Assembly (NCBI GenBank): GCA_913053875.1
Contig: CAJXGN010000009.1
Coordinates: 62,001-126,000 of the forward strand
DNA length: 64,000 nucleotides
Reading direction: 5' to 3'
Origin: an uncultured Agromyces sp.
Lineage (GTDB): Bacteria > Actinomycetota > Actinomycetes > Actinomycetales > Microbacteriaceae
A model generated the notes under the pieces. The model was given only the letters and a program-made list of their open reading frames with translations. It had not been told where the DNA came from and did no database searches. The position numbers and the translations under genes are program-made. Positions within the stretch are counted from its first letter, which is position 1. Each line of letters opens with the position of its first letter. This document shows, piece after piece, positions 56,219 through 64,000 of this stretch.

Positions 56219-57049
56219 TCAGAGCTTGACGTGGTGACGGAACAGGCGCCCGGCCGCGTCGACCATCCAGGGGAGTCCGTCGGCTCCGACGGCGATCCGG
56301 GTGCCCGCTCCCTCGTGGGCGTCCCAATCGGTGCCGTGGTAGTAGCGCCACGGGCCCGTCCCGCCGTCGCGTCGGTCCTCGCCGAGGATCCAGACGTTTC
56401 CGCCGATCGAGATGTCGAGGTCGGCCGCAGGCTCATCGGGCATGCGCTGCCACCCGCCGGCGAGTCGCCGGTAGTGGGTCCCGTCGCCATCGACGACCCA
56501 CGGCAGCCCGTCGGCCATGGTCGCGACGAGTCGGGGAGCCAGCGGCTGCTCGCCGGCGTGTGCCATCCCGTACGTGTCGTCGTCTGATGCGGTCCACGGG
56601 ATCGCGTGCGGGTAGACGACCGGCGCCGCCGGGGGGAGATCCGAGGTCCAGGAGCCGTCGTGGAAGCGGAGGAGCCGCGTCGCCCCCGAGCCGGCGTCAT
56701 CGGCCGAGACCGCCCAGACGACCCCTCCGAGCCCGGCGCTGCAATCGACGGCGATGCCGGGAAGTCCGGTGTCCTCCCACGCGTCGCCCCGACGAGTCAG
56801 GAGGCGGCCGTCGTCGGTGATCACCCACGGGACGCCACGCGGATCCACCTCGATCCGCGTGGCGGCGACGCCTTGGTCGATCCACGCTCGCCCGCGGCGG
56901 CGGAGCACGCGGTACCCGCCCGCGTCGGGCTCGGTTCCGACCACCCAGGGGGTGAAATCGGCCGCGATGCTGACGTCGGTCGCGGGCGGCGCGTCGATGC
57001 GCTGCCACTCGAAGATCTCGAGGCGGATCCCGTCGGTGTACTGGGGCAT
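56219..57049 (-). CDS. Tectonin-like beta-propeller protein 2
   Basis: This 276-residue protein has five or so weakly conserved propeller repeats: ATDVSIAADFTPWVVGTEPD, RIEVDPRGVPWVITDDG, AVDCSAGLGGVVWAVSADD, DLDISIGGNVWILGEDRR and RIAVGADGLPWMVDAAG. No export signal is seen. It lies 16 bases upstream of propeller gene 1 and 74 bases downstream of the ABC permease gene, apparently in the same operon. It is more divergent than propeller genes 1 and 3. Confidence 0.72.
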   Translation of the reverse strand: MPQYTDGIRLEIFEWQRIDAPPATDVSIAADFTPWVVGTEPDAGGYRVLRRRGRAWIDQGVAATRIEVDPRGVPWVITDDGRLLTRRGDAWEDTGLPGIAVDCSAGLGGVVWAVSADDAGSGATRLLRFHDGSWTSDLPPAAPVVYPHAIPWTASDDDTYGMAHAGEQPLAPRLVATMADGLPWVVDGDGTHYRRLAGGWQRMPDEPAADLDISIGGNVWILGEDRRDGGTGPWRYYHGTDWDAHEGAGTRIAVGADGLPWMVDAAGRLFRHHVKL

Positions 57050-57123
57050 GGCACTGCTTTCTCGTACGCGTGTTCGGTTCGGCTGTCGGTTGCGAGCGGG
57101 CGATCACCGCGCCGCACGAAGGT

Positions 57124-58041
57124 CTACCCCTTCACGGCGCCCTGCGTGAGGCCCCGGATGACGTAGCCCTGGAGCAGGATGTAGACCAGCACGACCGGCA
57201 CCGCGACGATCACGGCGGCGGCGGCCAGCAATGGCACGTCGGACGTGTATTCGCCGACGAACGCCCCGAGCCCGGCCGGCGCGGTGCGCGACGCAGGGTC
57301 CTGCAGGATGACCAGGGCCACCAGGAACTCGTTCCAGCTCCAGATGAAGAAGAGGATCACGATCGTCGTGATGCTCGGCCAGGAGATCGGCACGAGCACC
57401 CGCCAGAGGATCTGCCACTGACGGGCGCCGTCGACCTGGGCGGCCTCGACGATGCTCGGGGGCGCCTGGCTGAACGCCGAGCGCATCCAGAACGTCCCGA
57501 ACGACACGTACAGGCCGATCTCCGGGAGCGCGACGCCCCACATGGTGTTTGTGAGCCCGAGCGCTCGCAGGGTGTAGTAGAGGGGGACGATCGTGCCCTC
57601 GAAGGGCAGGACGAGGCCGATCAGCAGCAACGCGAAGATCAGTTCCTTGCCGCGGAAGCGCATCGTGGCGAACGCATACCCGCTGAGCGTCGAGAAGAGC
57701 ACGGCGATGGTGACGACGGGCAGGGCGATGGCCACGCTGTTCGTGAGCAGCACGCCGAACGTGCCGATGTTCCACGCCTCGACGTAGTTGGACCACTGCG
57801 GATCCGCCGGCCATCCGAGGCCCGCGGCCGGGATGCCGCGCGGCTGCAGCGACACCGCCACGATGCTGTAGAGCGGCACGAGCACGACGACCGCCCCCAC
57901 GCCCAGCAGGAGGTAGTTCAACAGCGCCGACGGAGTGAGTGAGGCCCGGAGCGGCCGACGCCGCGGCGCGACCTCGGGCAGCGACGCCGTTGCCGGTGCG
58001 GCATCGTCGGCGATGCGCGGCTCTCTGAAGATGCTGGTCAT
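57124..58041 (-). CDS. Carbohydrate ABC transporter permease (MalG type)
   Basis: This 305-residue inner membrane permease has six helices. The EAA loop that contacts the ATPase reads EAAQVDGARQWQILWRVLVP. The ATG overlaps the stop of the MalF-type gene (ATGA). No ATP-binding subunit is encoded in the window, so a shared ATPase (MsiK-like) is likely. Confidence 0.93.
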   Translation of the reverse strand: MTSIFREPRIADDAAPATASLPEVAPRRRPLRASLTPSALLNYLLLGVGAVVVLVPLYSIVAVSLQPRGIPAAGLGWPADPQWSNYVEAWNIGTFGVLLTNSVAIALPVVTIAVLFSTLSGYAFATMRFRGKELIFALLLIGLVLPFEGTIVPLYYTLRALGLTNTMWGVALPEIGLYVSFGTFWMRSAFSQAPPSIVEAAQVDGARQWQILWRVLVPISWPSITTIVILFFIWSWNEFLVALVILQDPASRTAPAGLGAFVGEYTSDVPLLAAAAVIVAVPVVLVYILLQGYVIRGLTQGAVKG

Positions 58042-58916
58042 TGTTCCGTCCTAAAGATTCTCCGCAGCACGAGGGCGGCGACCATGATCATCGCCACGAG
58101 CATGACGGCGATGGATGCTGCGGAACCGACCGTTCCGTCGACGAACGCCTGCTGGTAGATCTCGAGCGCGGGAACGGTGGTCGCGGTCCCCGGGCCGCCC
58201 CGAGTGGTCATGTACACGATGTCGAAGCTGCGCAGTCCGCCGATGATCGTGATGGTCAGCGCGACGCCGAGCTCCGGCTTCACGCCGGGGAGGGTGACGG
58301 CGAAGAACTCCTGGATCGGGCCCGACCCGTCGATCTTCGCGGCGTCGTAGAGCCCCGGATCGATCCGGGCGATCCCCGAGAGGAAGAGGATCATGCAGAA
58401 TCCGAAGACGATCCACGTCCCCACGAATCCCACGGCGGGAAGCGCCCAGTCGAAGTCGCCGAGCCAGGGTCTGGCCAGGTCCCCGAGGCCGATGCTGGCG
58501 AGGATCTCGTTGATCGGTCCGTTGAGGTTGTACATCCAGCGCCACGCCATGCCGGTCACGGTGAGTGCGATCACCTGCGGGAGGAAGAGGACCGTGCGGA
58601 AGAATCCCAGACCCCGCAGGCGCTTCGTCGAGAGCAGGCTCGCGCTGATCAGCCCGATGCACACCGGGAGCAGGGCGAAGAAGAAGATGAAGACGATCGA
58701 GTGCAGGAGCGCGGCCTGCACTCGCGGGCTCATGACCTGCTCGATGTAGTTGTCGAACCCGACCCAGATCGGGGTGCTCAGTCCGTCCCATCGGTGCAGT
58801 GAATACCACATCGTCTGCGCCAGCGGGAAGCCGACGAAGAGCAGCGAGGCGGAGAGCGCCGGAAGGATGTAGAGATACGCGGATTTCTGACTTCTGGTCC
58901 TCGTTCTGCTGTTCAT
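58038..58916 (-). CDS. Carbohydrate ABC transporter permease (MalF type)
   Basis: This 292-residue permease has six helices (YLYILPALSASLLFVGFPLA first) and the EAA-like loop YDAAKIDGSGPIQEFFAVTLP. It pairs with the MalG-type subunit encoded next. ATG at 58916 is chosen because GGAG lies nine bases upstream; TTG at 58931 would add five residues and lacks a site. Confidence 0.92.
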   Translation of the reverse strand: MNSRTRTRSQKSAYLYILPALSASLLFVGFPLAQTMWYSLHRWDGLSTPIWVGFDNYIEQVMSPRVQAALLHSIVFIFFFALLPVCIGLISASLLSTKRLRGLGFFRTVLFLPQVIALTVTGMAWRWMYNLNGPINEILASIGLGDLARPWLGDFDWALPAVGFVGTWIVFGFCMILFLSGIARIDPGLYDAAKIDGSGPIQEFFAVTLPGVKPELGVALTITIIGGLRSFDIVYMTTRGGPGTATTVPALEIYQQAFVDGTVGSAASIAVMLVAMIMVAALVLRRIFRTEQ

Positions 58917-58967
58917 TCCGACACGCTCCAAGCCTCGCTGCTCACCGTCTACCGATTCACTTCCCGG

Positions 58968-60359
58968 CTACTTCGTAGCCTGGAAGTCCTCCCAGTTCTG
59001 CTGCATGGTGCCGAGGAAGTCCTCGGGGCTCAGCCGGCCCGCGAGCACCTCCTGCAGGCCCGGGTTCTCGGTGCGCTGCATCGACGGGGTGGCCCAGTCG
59101 GAGTGGAGCGTCAGGCCGTCCTGCTCGACGAGCGTGTTCCAGGCCTCGAGCGCCTGCTCCGAACCGGTGTTCGGGCTCACCACGTCCTCCGCGCCGACGA
59201 GCGGCAGGAAGCCGCCGTCCCAGAGGATCTGCGCGTTCTCCGCCTGCGCGGTGAAGTCGAGGAAGTTCGCGGCGACGTCGGGGTAGTCGGACTTCGACGA
59301 GATGCACCACGGCTGCGATGTCGCGCCGGACGCCTGCGCCGGGTCTCCCGCGTTCACGCGCGGGAAGAGGGTGTAGCCGACGTTCTCGCCCATCGCCTCG
59401 GTGTACGTGCCGAGGTACCAGCTCCCCGTGAGTGCGAACACACCCTCGCCGCCGGTGTAGAGCGCGTTGCCGTCGGCACGGCTGGTGCCCGCCGCGCCCT
59501 CGTAGATGTACCCCGCGTCGCTCCAGTCCAGCAGCTGCTGCGTCGCCTCGATCGCCTCGGGGTTCTGGATGTTCGAGCCCTCGACGCCGGTGATCCAGTC
59601 GCGCTTGACCTGCTTCTCCTGGTAGGCCGACATCAGCGGCTCCCAGGCCTTGGCACCCGGGTCGCCGTCCAGGTTGCCGAACATGATCGGCACCTCGCCA
59701 CCCGCCTTGGCCGTCTCGAGCGCGTCCGTGAAGTCGTCCACGGTCTGGAAGTCGAGGTCGATTCCCAGAGCGTCGACCTTCTCGACGTTGTAGTAGATGC
59801 CGATCATGTTGCCGGCGATGGGCAGGCCGAAGAGGGTGCCCGACCCGAAGGACGCGCCGTCGTCGGACATGCGCGACGGTCCGAGGAACCCTTCGGCGAT
59901 GCGGTCCGACCAGCCGTAGAGCTCGTCGTACGGCTCGAGCGAGATGATCAGGTTCGACTGCACGAGCGGGCCCATCTGGGTGTAGCCCTGACCGCACTCG
60001 ATGATGTCGGGCGCGGTGTCCGAGCTCATGACGAGCTTGAACGTGCTGGAGAACGCGGCGCTCTCGGTGTAGTCGAGGTTGATGGTCACGTTCGGGTTCT
60101 CCGCCTCGTAGGCGTCGATCAGGCCCTGGAGCGAGTCCTGTGCGGCGCCGGTCTGCACCGTCCACATGGTGATCTCGACCGGATCGCTGGGGATCTCGGT
60201 GGATGCGGGCCCCTGCTCGGTGCTGGTGGTGTCCCCGCTCGCACAGGCTCCGAGCGAGGCGATCAGTCCGCCGGCGAGTGCGATCGCGGCCGCCGTTCGG
60301 CCGCGGGGAATGGTCCGACCCGACTGGGGGACGGAGGTGAACACGGGATTTCGTGACAT
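58968..60359 (-). CDS. Extracellular sugar-binding lipoprotein of the ABC importer
   Basis: This 463-residue substrate-binding protein (family 1) has a hydrophobic signal (about 22-38) ending in LGAC, with C39 as the lipidated residue. PVEITMWTVQTGAAQDSLQG is the first lobe start, GNMIGIYYNVEKVDALGID is typical of sugar-binding proteins, and GALTGSWYLG-like loops follow. It recognises the imported carbohydrate, identity unknown. AAGGACG precedes the ATG. It is first in the operon with two permeases and two tectonin-like genes, under operator H. Confidence 0.93.
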   Translation of the reverse strand: MSRNPVFTSVPQSGRTIPRGRTAAAIALAGGLIASLGACASGDTTSTEQGPASTEIPSDPVEITMWTVQTGAAQDSLQGLIDAYEAENPNVTINLDYTESAAFSSTFKLVMSSDTAPDIIECGQGYTQMGPLVQSNLIISLEPYDELYGWSDRIAEGFLGPSRMSDDGASFGSGTLFGLPIAGNMIGIYYNVEKVDALGIDLDFQTVDDFTDALETAKAGGEVPIMFGNLDGDPGAKAWEPLMSAYQEKQVKRDWITGVEGSNIQNPEAIEATQQLLDWSDAGYIYEGAAGTSRADGNALYTGGEGVFALTGSWYLGTYTEAMGENVGYTLFPRVNAGDPAQASGATSQPWCISSKSDYPDVAANFLDFTAQAENAQILWDGGFLPLVGAEDVVSPNTGSEQALEAWNTLVEQDGLTLHSDWATPSMQRTENPGLQEVLAGRLSPEDFLGTMQQNWEDFQATK

Positions 60360-60474
60360 TGGAAGCGTCCTTGCTGCTCTGGCCGGGACCCCCTGTGCCC
60401 AAGATCCCGGCATGTCGGAACTACATTGTTCGTGCCGAGCGGACGACTGAGGGTTCATCCGCTTCGACAGTTGA

Positions 60475-60504
60475 ATAGTATGTCACGACATACTAGCAAT
60501 GCAA
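60475..60504 (-). promoter_or_regulatory. Promoter of the ABC importer operon
   Basis: TTGCAT (60504-60499), an 18-base spacer and TACTAT (60480-60475) on the minus strand. The palindrome H fills the spacer and overlaps the -10 box. The leader would be about 110 bases. Confidence 0.65.
60476..60495. promoter_or_regulatory. 20-base palindromic operator (site H)
   Basis: TAGTATGTC and GACATACTA are exact inverted nine-base arms around AC. The core TGTCACGACA is of the TGTC-NN-GACA type seen at the other sites. Confidence 0.7.
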
Positions 60505-60553
60505 GGATCGTGACCGTTTCGAGACACCAGGCCCGCCGCTTCGGCACGACGGC

Positions 60554-61597
60554 TCACCGGAGCCGAACGACCGATCCGGTCGCATCCGACTCCCGTGCCG
60601 CATCGAGCACAGCGAGCGTCTCGATGGCGGAGTCGAGCGATACGGGCACATCCGCCTCGCCTCGGACCGCCCGACCCCACGAGGTGTAGAAGTCCTGGTA
60701 GGCCCCCCGCTCGGACGGCACGATGCTCGTCCGGCCGTCCGAGTGCAGGTGTCCCCATCGCGATTCGTCGTCGTACCCCCACCGGTCCCCCTCGTCGGCC
60801 GGCCGCCGGCCTGCGAAGATGGCCTGCGCCTGCACGTCGGTCCCCGACGCTTCGTAACCCCCGCGAGAGCCGTAGAGACGGAACTCGCGGACCTGCATGC
60901 CGTTGAGCTTGCTCGAGGAGATGAACGAGCGGACGCCGGAGACATGATCGATCGAGATGACGAAGCCTGCATCCGTGCGATCCGCACCGTCGCCGATGTG
61001 GTCCAGGCGCGCGTGGACGCGCTCAGCGGGCCCGAGCAACCAGAGCATCTGGTCGACCACATGGCTGCCGAGGTCTCGGAGCAGCCCCCCGGTGGGGCCC
61101 ATCTCGAAGGTCACCGGGTCATCGAGGTCGAAGCGGGAGTGCACCCGCCACAACTCGCCGACACCCCCTCCATCGAGCACGGCTTTCACCGTACGGACGT
61201 CTGCGTCCCAGCGACGGTTGTGGAAGACGGTCAGCAGGACGCCGGCGTCCGCGGCCGCCGCGGCGAGCTCACGGGCGCCGGCTGCAGATGGCGCGAACGG
61301 CTTGTCGCCGACCGCCGGGACGCCGCGCCCGATGGCTTCGAGGACGAGTTCGCGCCGCGTCTCCGGCGGCGTGGTGATCGTGACCGCGTCGACGCCTGCG
61401 TCGATCATCGCAGAGAGCGAGTCGAACACTCGCGCGCCCGGGACCTCCGCCTCGACCAAGGCCCGACGTTCCGGCGACCGGGTGACCACGCCGGCCACCT
61501 CGACCCCCTCGGCTGCCGCGATGAACGGCGCATGGAAGTGCCGCCCTCCGGTGCCGTATCCGACGATTCCGATTCTGGTGGGAGCTTCCGTTGCCAT
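60554..61597 (-). CDS. Gfo/Idh/MocA family oxidoreductase (module 2)
   Basis: This 347-residue dehydrogenase has GIVGYGTGGRHFHAPFIAAA (cofactor loop), AVTITTPPETRRELVLEAI, and the catalytic Lys in VGDKPFAPS; the usual EKP reads DKP. FHNRRWDADVRTVK and GLLRDLGSHVVDQMLWL provide the remaining active site. Transcription likely starts close to the ATG: TACTAT (61612-61607) is nine bases upstream and operator I lies between. It is divergent in sequence from the module 1 dehydrogenase, so it is not a recent copy. Confidence 0.9.
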   Translation of the reverse strand: MATEAPTRIGIVGYGTGGRHFHAPFIAAAEGVEVAGVVTRSPERRALVEAEVPGARVFDSLSAMIDAGVDAVTITTPPETRRELVLEAIGRGVPAVGDKPFAPSAAGARELAAAAADAGVLLTVFHNRRWDADVRTVKAVLDGGGVGELWRVHSRFDLDDPVTFEMGPTGGLLRDLGSHVVDQMLWLLGPAERVHARLDHIGDGADRTDAGFVISIDHVSGVRSFISSSKLNGMQVREFRLYGSRGGYEASGTDVQAQAIFAGRRPADEGDRWGYDDESRWGHLHSDGRTSIVPSERGAYQDFYTSWGRAVRGEADVPVSLDSAIETLAVLDAARESDATGSVVRLR

Positions 61598-61606
61598 GTT
61601 CTGACA
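61597..61606. promoter_or_regulatory. IolR-like operator (site I)
   Basis: TGTTCTGACA differs at one position from the IolR consensus and lies between the -10 box and the start codon of the module 2 dehydrogenase. It indicates a promoter internal to the AKR-dehydrogenase region. Confidence 0.5.
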
Positions 61607-61668
61607 ATAGTATGAACTGCCACCGATGTCAGCCTCACCATGCCGGGACGCGCCCGCATCGAGTCCGG

Positions 61669-62601
61669 CTAGTTGTTCTCCGGGAGACCCTTGGTCCATT
61701 GCCGCCGCCCGGCGGGCGGCCGCAGGGCGGTGAACGCGGCCGCGAGCTCGACGTCGAGCGGCGTGTCGGCCGCTGCGATCGCCGAGTCGAGATGCTCGGC
61801 CGTGCCCGCGCCGATCACGGTCGTCGCCGTTCCCGTGGCATGGATCGCGTACTGGTTCGCGAGGAACGCGATGTCCACGTCCCGCTCGACGGCGAGCGAT
61901 CGCATGCGGCTGGCGGCCTCGGCGACATGCGGCGGCCAGGACGGTTCCTCGTCGGTCCGGGGCCCACGGGGTGTCAGCAGCCCGAGCGCGACGGCGGCGG
62001 CGTTGATGAGGCCGACCCCGTTCGCCTTCGCGATGGGAAGCAACTCGGTGGTGACCGAGTCGTCGAGCAACGTGCCCTTCGCGTACGTGAGCACGACGTC
62101 GACGTCGGTTTCCTCCATGACCCGCGCGAAGGTCTTCACGGGGTACCCCGTCATGCCGATCCATCGGCACTTGCCCTCATCCTTCAGCGCGAGCAGCTCG
62201 GCGTAGCCGTCACTCAGCAGCGGGTCGAGGTCGACGAACTCGATGTCGTGGAACTGCAGGATGTCGACGTGGTCGGTTCCCAGGAGCCGCAGGCTGCGCT
62301 CCAGCCCCGCACGGACGCGGGACGGCGAATAGTCGAAGTCGTCGGAGCCGTATCGCCCTGCCTTCGTCCCGATGATCATCCGGTCCCGTTTCGCGGGCGT
62401 GAGCGCCTTTCCGAGACGGGCCTCGGCAGTGCCGTAGACGGGTGCGGTGTCGATGAAGTTGATCTCCGAGTCGAGCACTTCGTCGACGAGCCGGAGCGCG
62501 TCGCCCTCGTCGAGCGGACCGTACGTCCCTCCCAGCGAGCCGGTTCCGAATGAGACCGCCGAGACCGACAGCCCGGTGCGGCCCAGTGGCCTGAATTCCA
62601 C
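61669..62601 (-). CDS. Aldo/keto reductase (module 2)
   Basis: This 310-residue aldo/keto reductase is clearly paralogous to the one at 50358: same length, same QFHDIEF and TYAKGTLLDDS segments, same GLPENN tail. The tetrad residues are in FIDTAPVYGTAEARLG, IGTKAGRYG and LQFHDIEF. A sugar lactone-forming dehydrogenase role is possible. GAGGGGGA precedes the GTG at 62601. It follows the TIM-barrel gene by 43 bases. Confidence 0.9.
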   Translation of the reverse strand: MEFRPLGRTGLSVSAVSFGTGSLGGTYGPLDEGDALRLVDEVLDSEINFIDTAPVYGTAEARLGKALTPAKRDRMIIGTKAGRYGSDDFDYSPSRVRAGLERSLRLLGTDHVDILQFHDIEFVDLDPLLSDGYAELLALKDEGKCRWIGMTGYPVKTFARVMEETDVDVVLTYAKGTLLDDSVTTELLPIAKANGVGLINAAAVALGLLTPRGPRTDEEPSWPPHVAEAASRMRSLAVERDVDIAFLANQYAIHATGTATTVIGAGTAEHLDSAIAAADTPLDVELAAAFTALRPPAGRRQWTKGLPENN

Positions 62602-62644
62602 GATCGTCCCCCTCGTCCGTATCGGTCGGCGTGCCGAGTCGCCG

Positions 62645-63505
62645 CTACGCGAGCAGCATCTGGAGCGAGCCCCGCAAGGTCCGCGCCACCTCGACGTCGT
62701 CCTGTTCCGCGACCTTCCTGGAGAAGATCTCCGGGCAGTACCAGCCGTCGTAGCCGGTCGACCGGCATGCGTCGATCCACTCCTGGAGGGGAATGCTCCC
62801 GCCACCGATCCAGACGTTCCGCGATCCGACCTGATCGGGTACGTCCCCCGGGGCCACCGGCAGGCCGTCGCAGACGTGCACACCCGCGATCAGGTCGCCG
62901 GGAAGCTTCGCGACATCGTCGGGCGTGTCACCCGACACCCAGAAGTGCCAGAAGTCGACGCAGAGTCGAACGTTGGGACGGTCCACGCGTTCGAGGATCT
63001 CGAGCGCCTGGTCCACGCGGTTGACCGGGCTCCATCCCAGCGGCTCGAGGTAGATGCCCACTCCGTGGTCGGCGGCGATCTCCGCGGCGATCCCGACCCG
63101 GCGCGCGGTGTCGGAGACAGCCTCGGACTCGCGTCCGACGCCGGCCCGGAAGCGCGGGTCATCAGGCCGCAACCGTCCCGCTGCGTGGTCCTTCACCACC
63201 TCGGGGTCCACCGGTCCGGTGCACATCTGCACGAACGGCGCCCGCACCGCCTCGGCGAATGCGGCGAGGCGGCTCGCGTCCGCGACGAACTCGTCGTCGG
63301 GCGCCTCCTGGATCGCACCGACGCCGGAGACGGGGAATCCGTCCAACGCGGGCAGGAGGTCCTCGGCCGTTCGGCCCGCGTCAAGGTACCGGAACAGCTT
63401 CGGCGTCTGCAGCTCGACTCCGTCGTATCCGGCCGCGCGTGCCACCTGCACGTCGCGCAGGGTGGTGCCGTGAAACGCCACGGTGGAGTTCATCGAGAGC
63501 TTCAT
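62645..63505 (-). CDS. Sugar phosphate isomerase/epimerase (TIM barrel, module 2)
   Basis: This 286-residue xylose-isomerase-like barrel starts MKLSMNSTVAFHGTTLRDVQ and contains YDGVELQTPKLFRYLD, IYLEPLGWSPVNRV, LCVDFWHFWVSG, AGVHVCDGLPVAPG and the final Glu region GWYCPEIFSRKVAEQ, giving metal ligands on strands. It differs from the module 1 barrel and may act on a different intermediate. It starts 14 bases after tectonin-like gene 3. Confidence 0.88.
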   Translation of the reverse strand: MKLSMNSTVAFHGTTLRDVQVARAAGYDGVELQTPKLFRYLDAGRTAEDLLPALDGFPVSGVGAIQEAPDDEFVADASRLAAFAEAVRAPFVQMCTGPVDPEVVKDHAAGRLRPDDPRFRAGVGRESEAVSDTARRVGIAAEIAADHGVGIYLEPLGWSPVNRVDQALEILERVDRPNVRLCVDFWHFWVSGDTPDDVAKLPGDLIAGVHVCDGLPVAPGDVPDQVGSRNVWIGGGSIPLQEWIDACRSTGYDGWYCPEIFSRKVAEQDDVEVARTLRGSLQMLLA

Positions 63506-63519
63506 GGGAGTCCTGCCGA

Positions 63520-64000
63520 CTAGTGGTTGAGGTGTCGTGAGTAGACGTTGCCGCGGATGTTGATCATCCAGGGCATGCCGTTGTTCTGCACCGCGATGCG
63601 CATCCCGGCACCGTCGGTGCGGTCCCAGTCACGACCGTTCCAGTGGTACACGCCGTTGCCGCCCTGGCCACCGCCGTCGTTGCCGTTGATCCAGCAGTTG
63701 CCGTCGGCGCCGAACGCGATGTCGATCGCGCCTCCGCGCACGCGATACCACCTGCCGCCCATTCGCCGGAAGATCTGGTCCCGGTCGTTGATCACCCAGG
63801 GGTCCCCCGTCGGCGACACCGCGATGCGCACGGCCCCGCCCGAGACGACCTCCCAGTCCTGCCCCGTCCAGCGGAGGATCTCGTGACCGCCCGGCACCTC
63901 GCCGGTACCGATCGCCCACGCCGCTCCATTGGCTCCCACGGAGAGATCGGTGGCAGCACCGGGAAGTCGCTCCCAGCCGTTGTCGGTGTGCCGGACGATC
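63520..64000 (-). CDS. Tectonin-like beta-propeller protein 3 (5' part off the window)
   Basis: The visible 160 codons hold at least three tectonin-type blades: ATDLSVGANGAAWAIGTGEV, AVRIAVSPTGDPWVINDRD and AIDIAFGADGNCWINGNDGG. The C-terminal 60 residues are nearly superimposable on tectonin-like protein 1 (GGNGVYHWNGRDWDRTDGA versus GGNSVYRYNGREWDKIDGA). The frame stays open to the right edge, so the start is outside the window. It lies just upstream of the module 2 isomerase and is probably co-transcribed with it. Confidence 0.75.
   Translation of the reverse strand, partial: IVRHTDNGWERLPGAATDLSVGANGAAWAIGTGEVPGGHEILRWTGQDWEVVSGGAVRIAVSPTGDPWVINDRDQIFRRMGGRWYRVRGGAIDIAFGADGNCWINGNDGGGQGGNGVYHWNGRDWDRTDGAGMRIAVQNNGMPWMINIRGNVYSRHLNH

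Overview
The window looks like chromosome of a high-GC actinobacterium, most likely a member of the Microbacteriaceae (Agromyces/Microbacterium-like). This rests on very high G+C, GAC/GCC/CTC codon preference, the RpoB sequence, Pol-PE-Lig type LigD, many apparently leaderless genes, and an inositol operon whose gene order resembles that of Corynebacterium glutamicum. The taxonomic call is inference; no rRNA or tRNA gene was recognised here.

Region 1 (1-18,460) is housekeeping and small conserved genes. It holds rpoB (minus strand, last few codons off the left edge), a tandem pair of spermidine-synthase-like proteins, the 5-oxoprolinase operon pxpABC, a SprT-like metalloprotein, a ComB-like protein, a DEAD-box helicase, GNAT, Nudix-like and alpha/beta hydrolase genes, a DUF5997 gene divergent from a stand-alone LysR effector domain coupled to a glutamine amidotransferase, and divergent ligD and ku for bacterial non-homologous end joining.

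Region 2 (18,500-34,100) is accessory. It holds a Fic protein, a GlsB-type membrane protein, two tandem exported proteins with a decayed metzincin domain (one with collagen-like repeats), a winged-helix/hydrolase fusion, a flavoprotein coupled to a small membrane protein, two MFS exporters, a formylglycine-generating enzyme and the arylsulfatase it probably activates, and a multicopper oxidase/APC permease operon.

Region 3 (34,135-46,800) is a complete myo-inositol catabolic locus. An IolT-like transporter faces the minus-strand operon iolC - Cgl0159-type aldolase-like gene - iolA - iolB - iolD - iolE - iolG - iolH - SDR. A tautomerase and a hot-dog thioesterase sit at divergent promoters.

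Region 4 (46,760-64,000) is a second, less familiar carbohydrate or cyclitol system. It has two copies of an aldo/keto reductase + Gfo/Idh/MocA dehydrogenase + TIM-barrel isomerase module, two MFS transporters, a sugar ABC importer, a GntR/UTRA regulator, a transaldolase-family protein, a UPF0303 protein and three tectonin-like beta-propeller proteins without signal peptides.

Regions 3 and 4 are linked by near-identical operator-like sequences of the form TGTC-NN-GACA at nine promoters. These resemble the published C. glutamicum IolR motif, which suggests that the GntR protein at 51,435-52,196 controls both. No intergenic gap exceeds about 280 bases. No CRISPR array, insertion sequence, prophage, tRNA or rRNA was seen.
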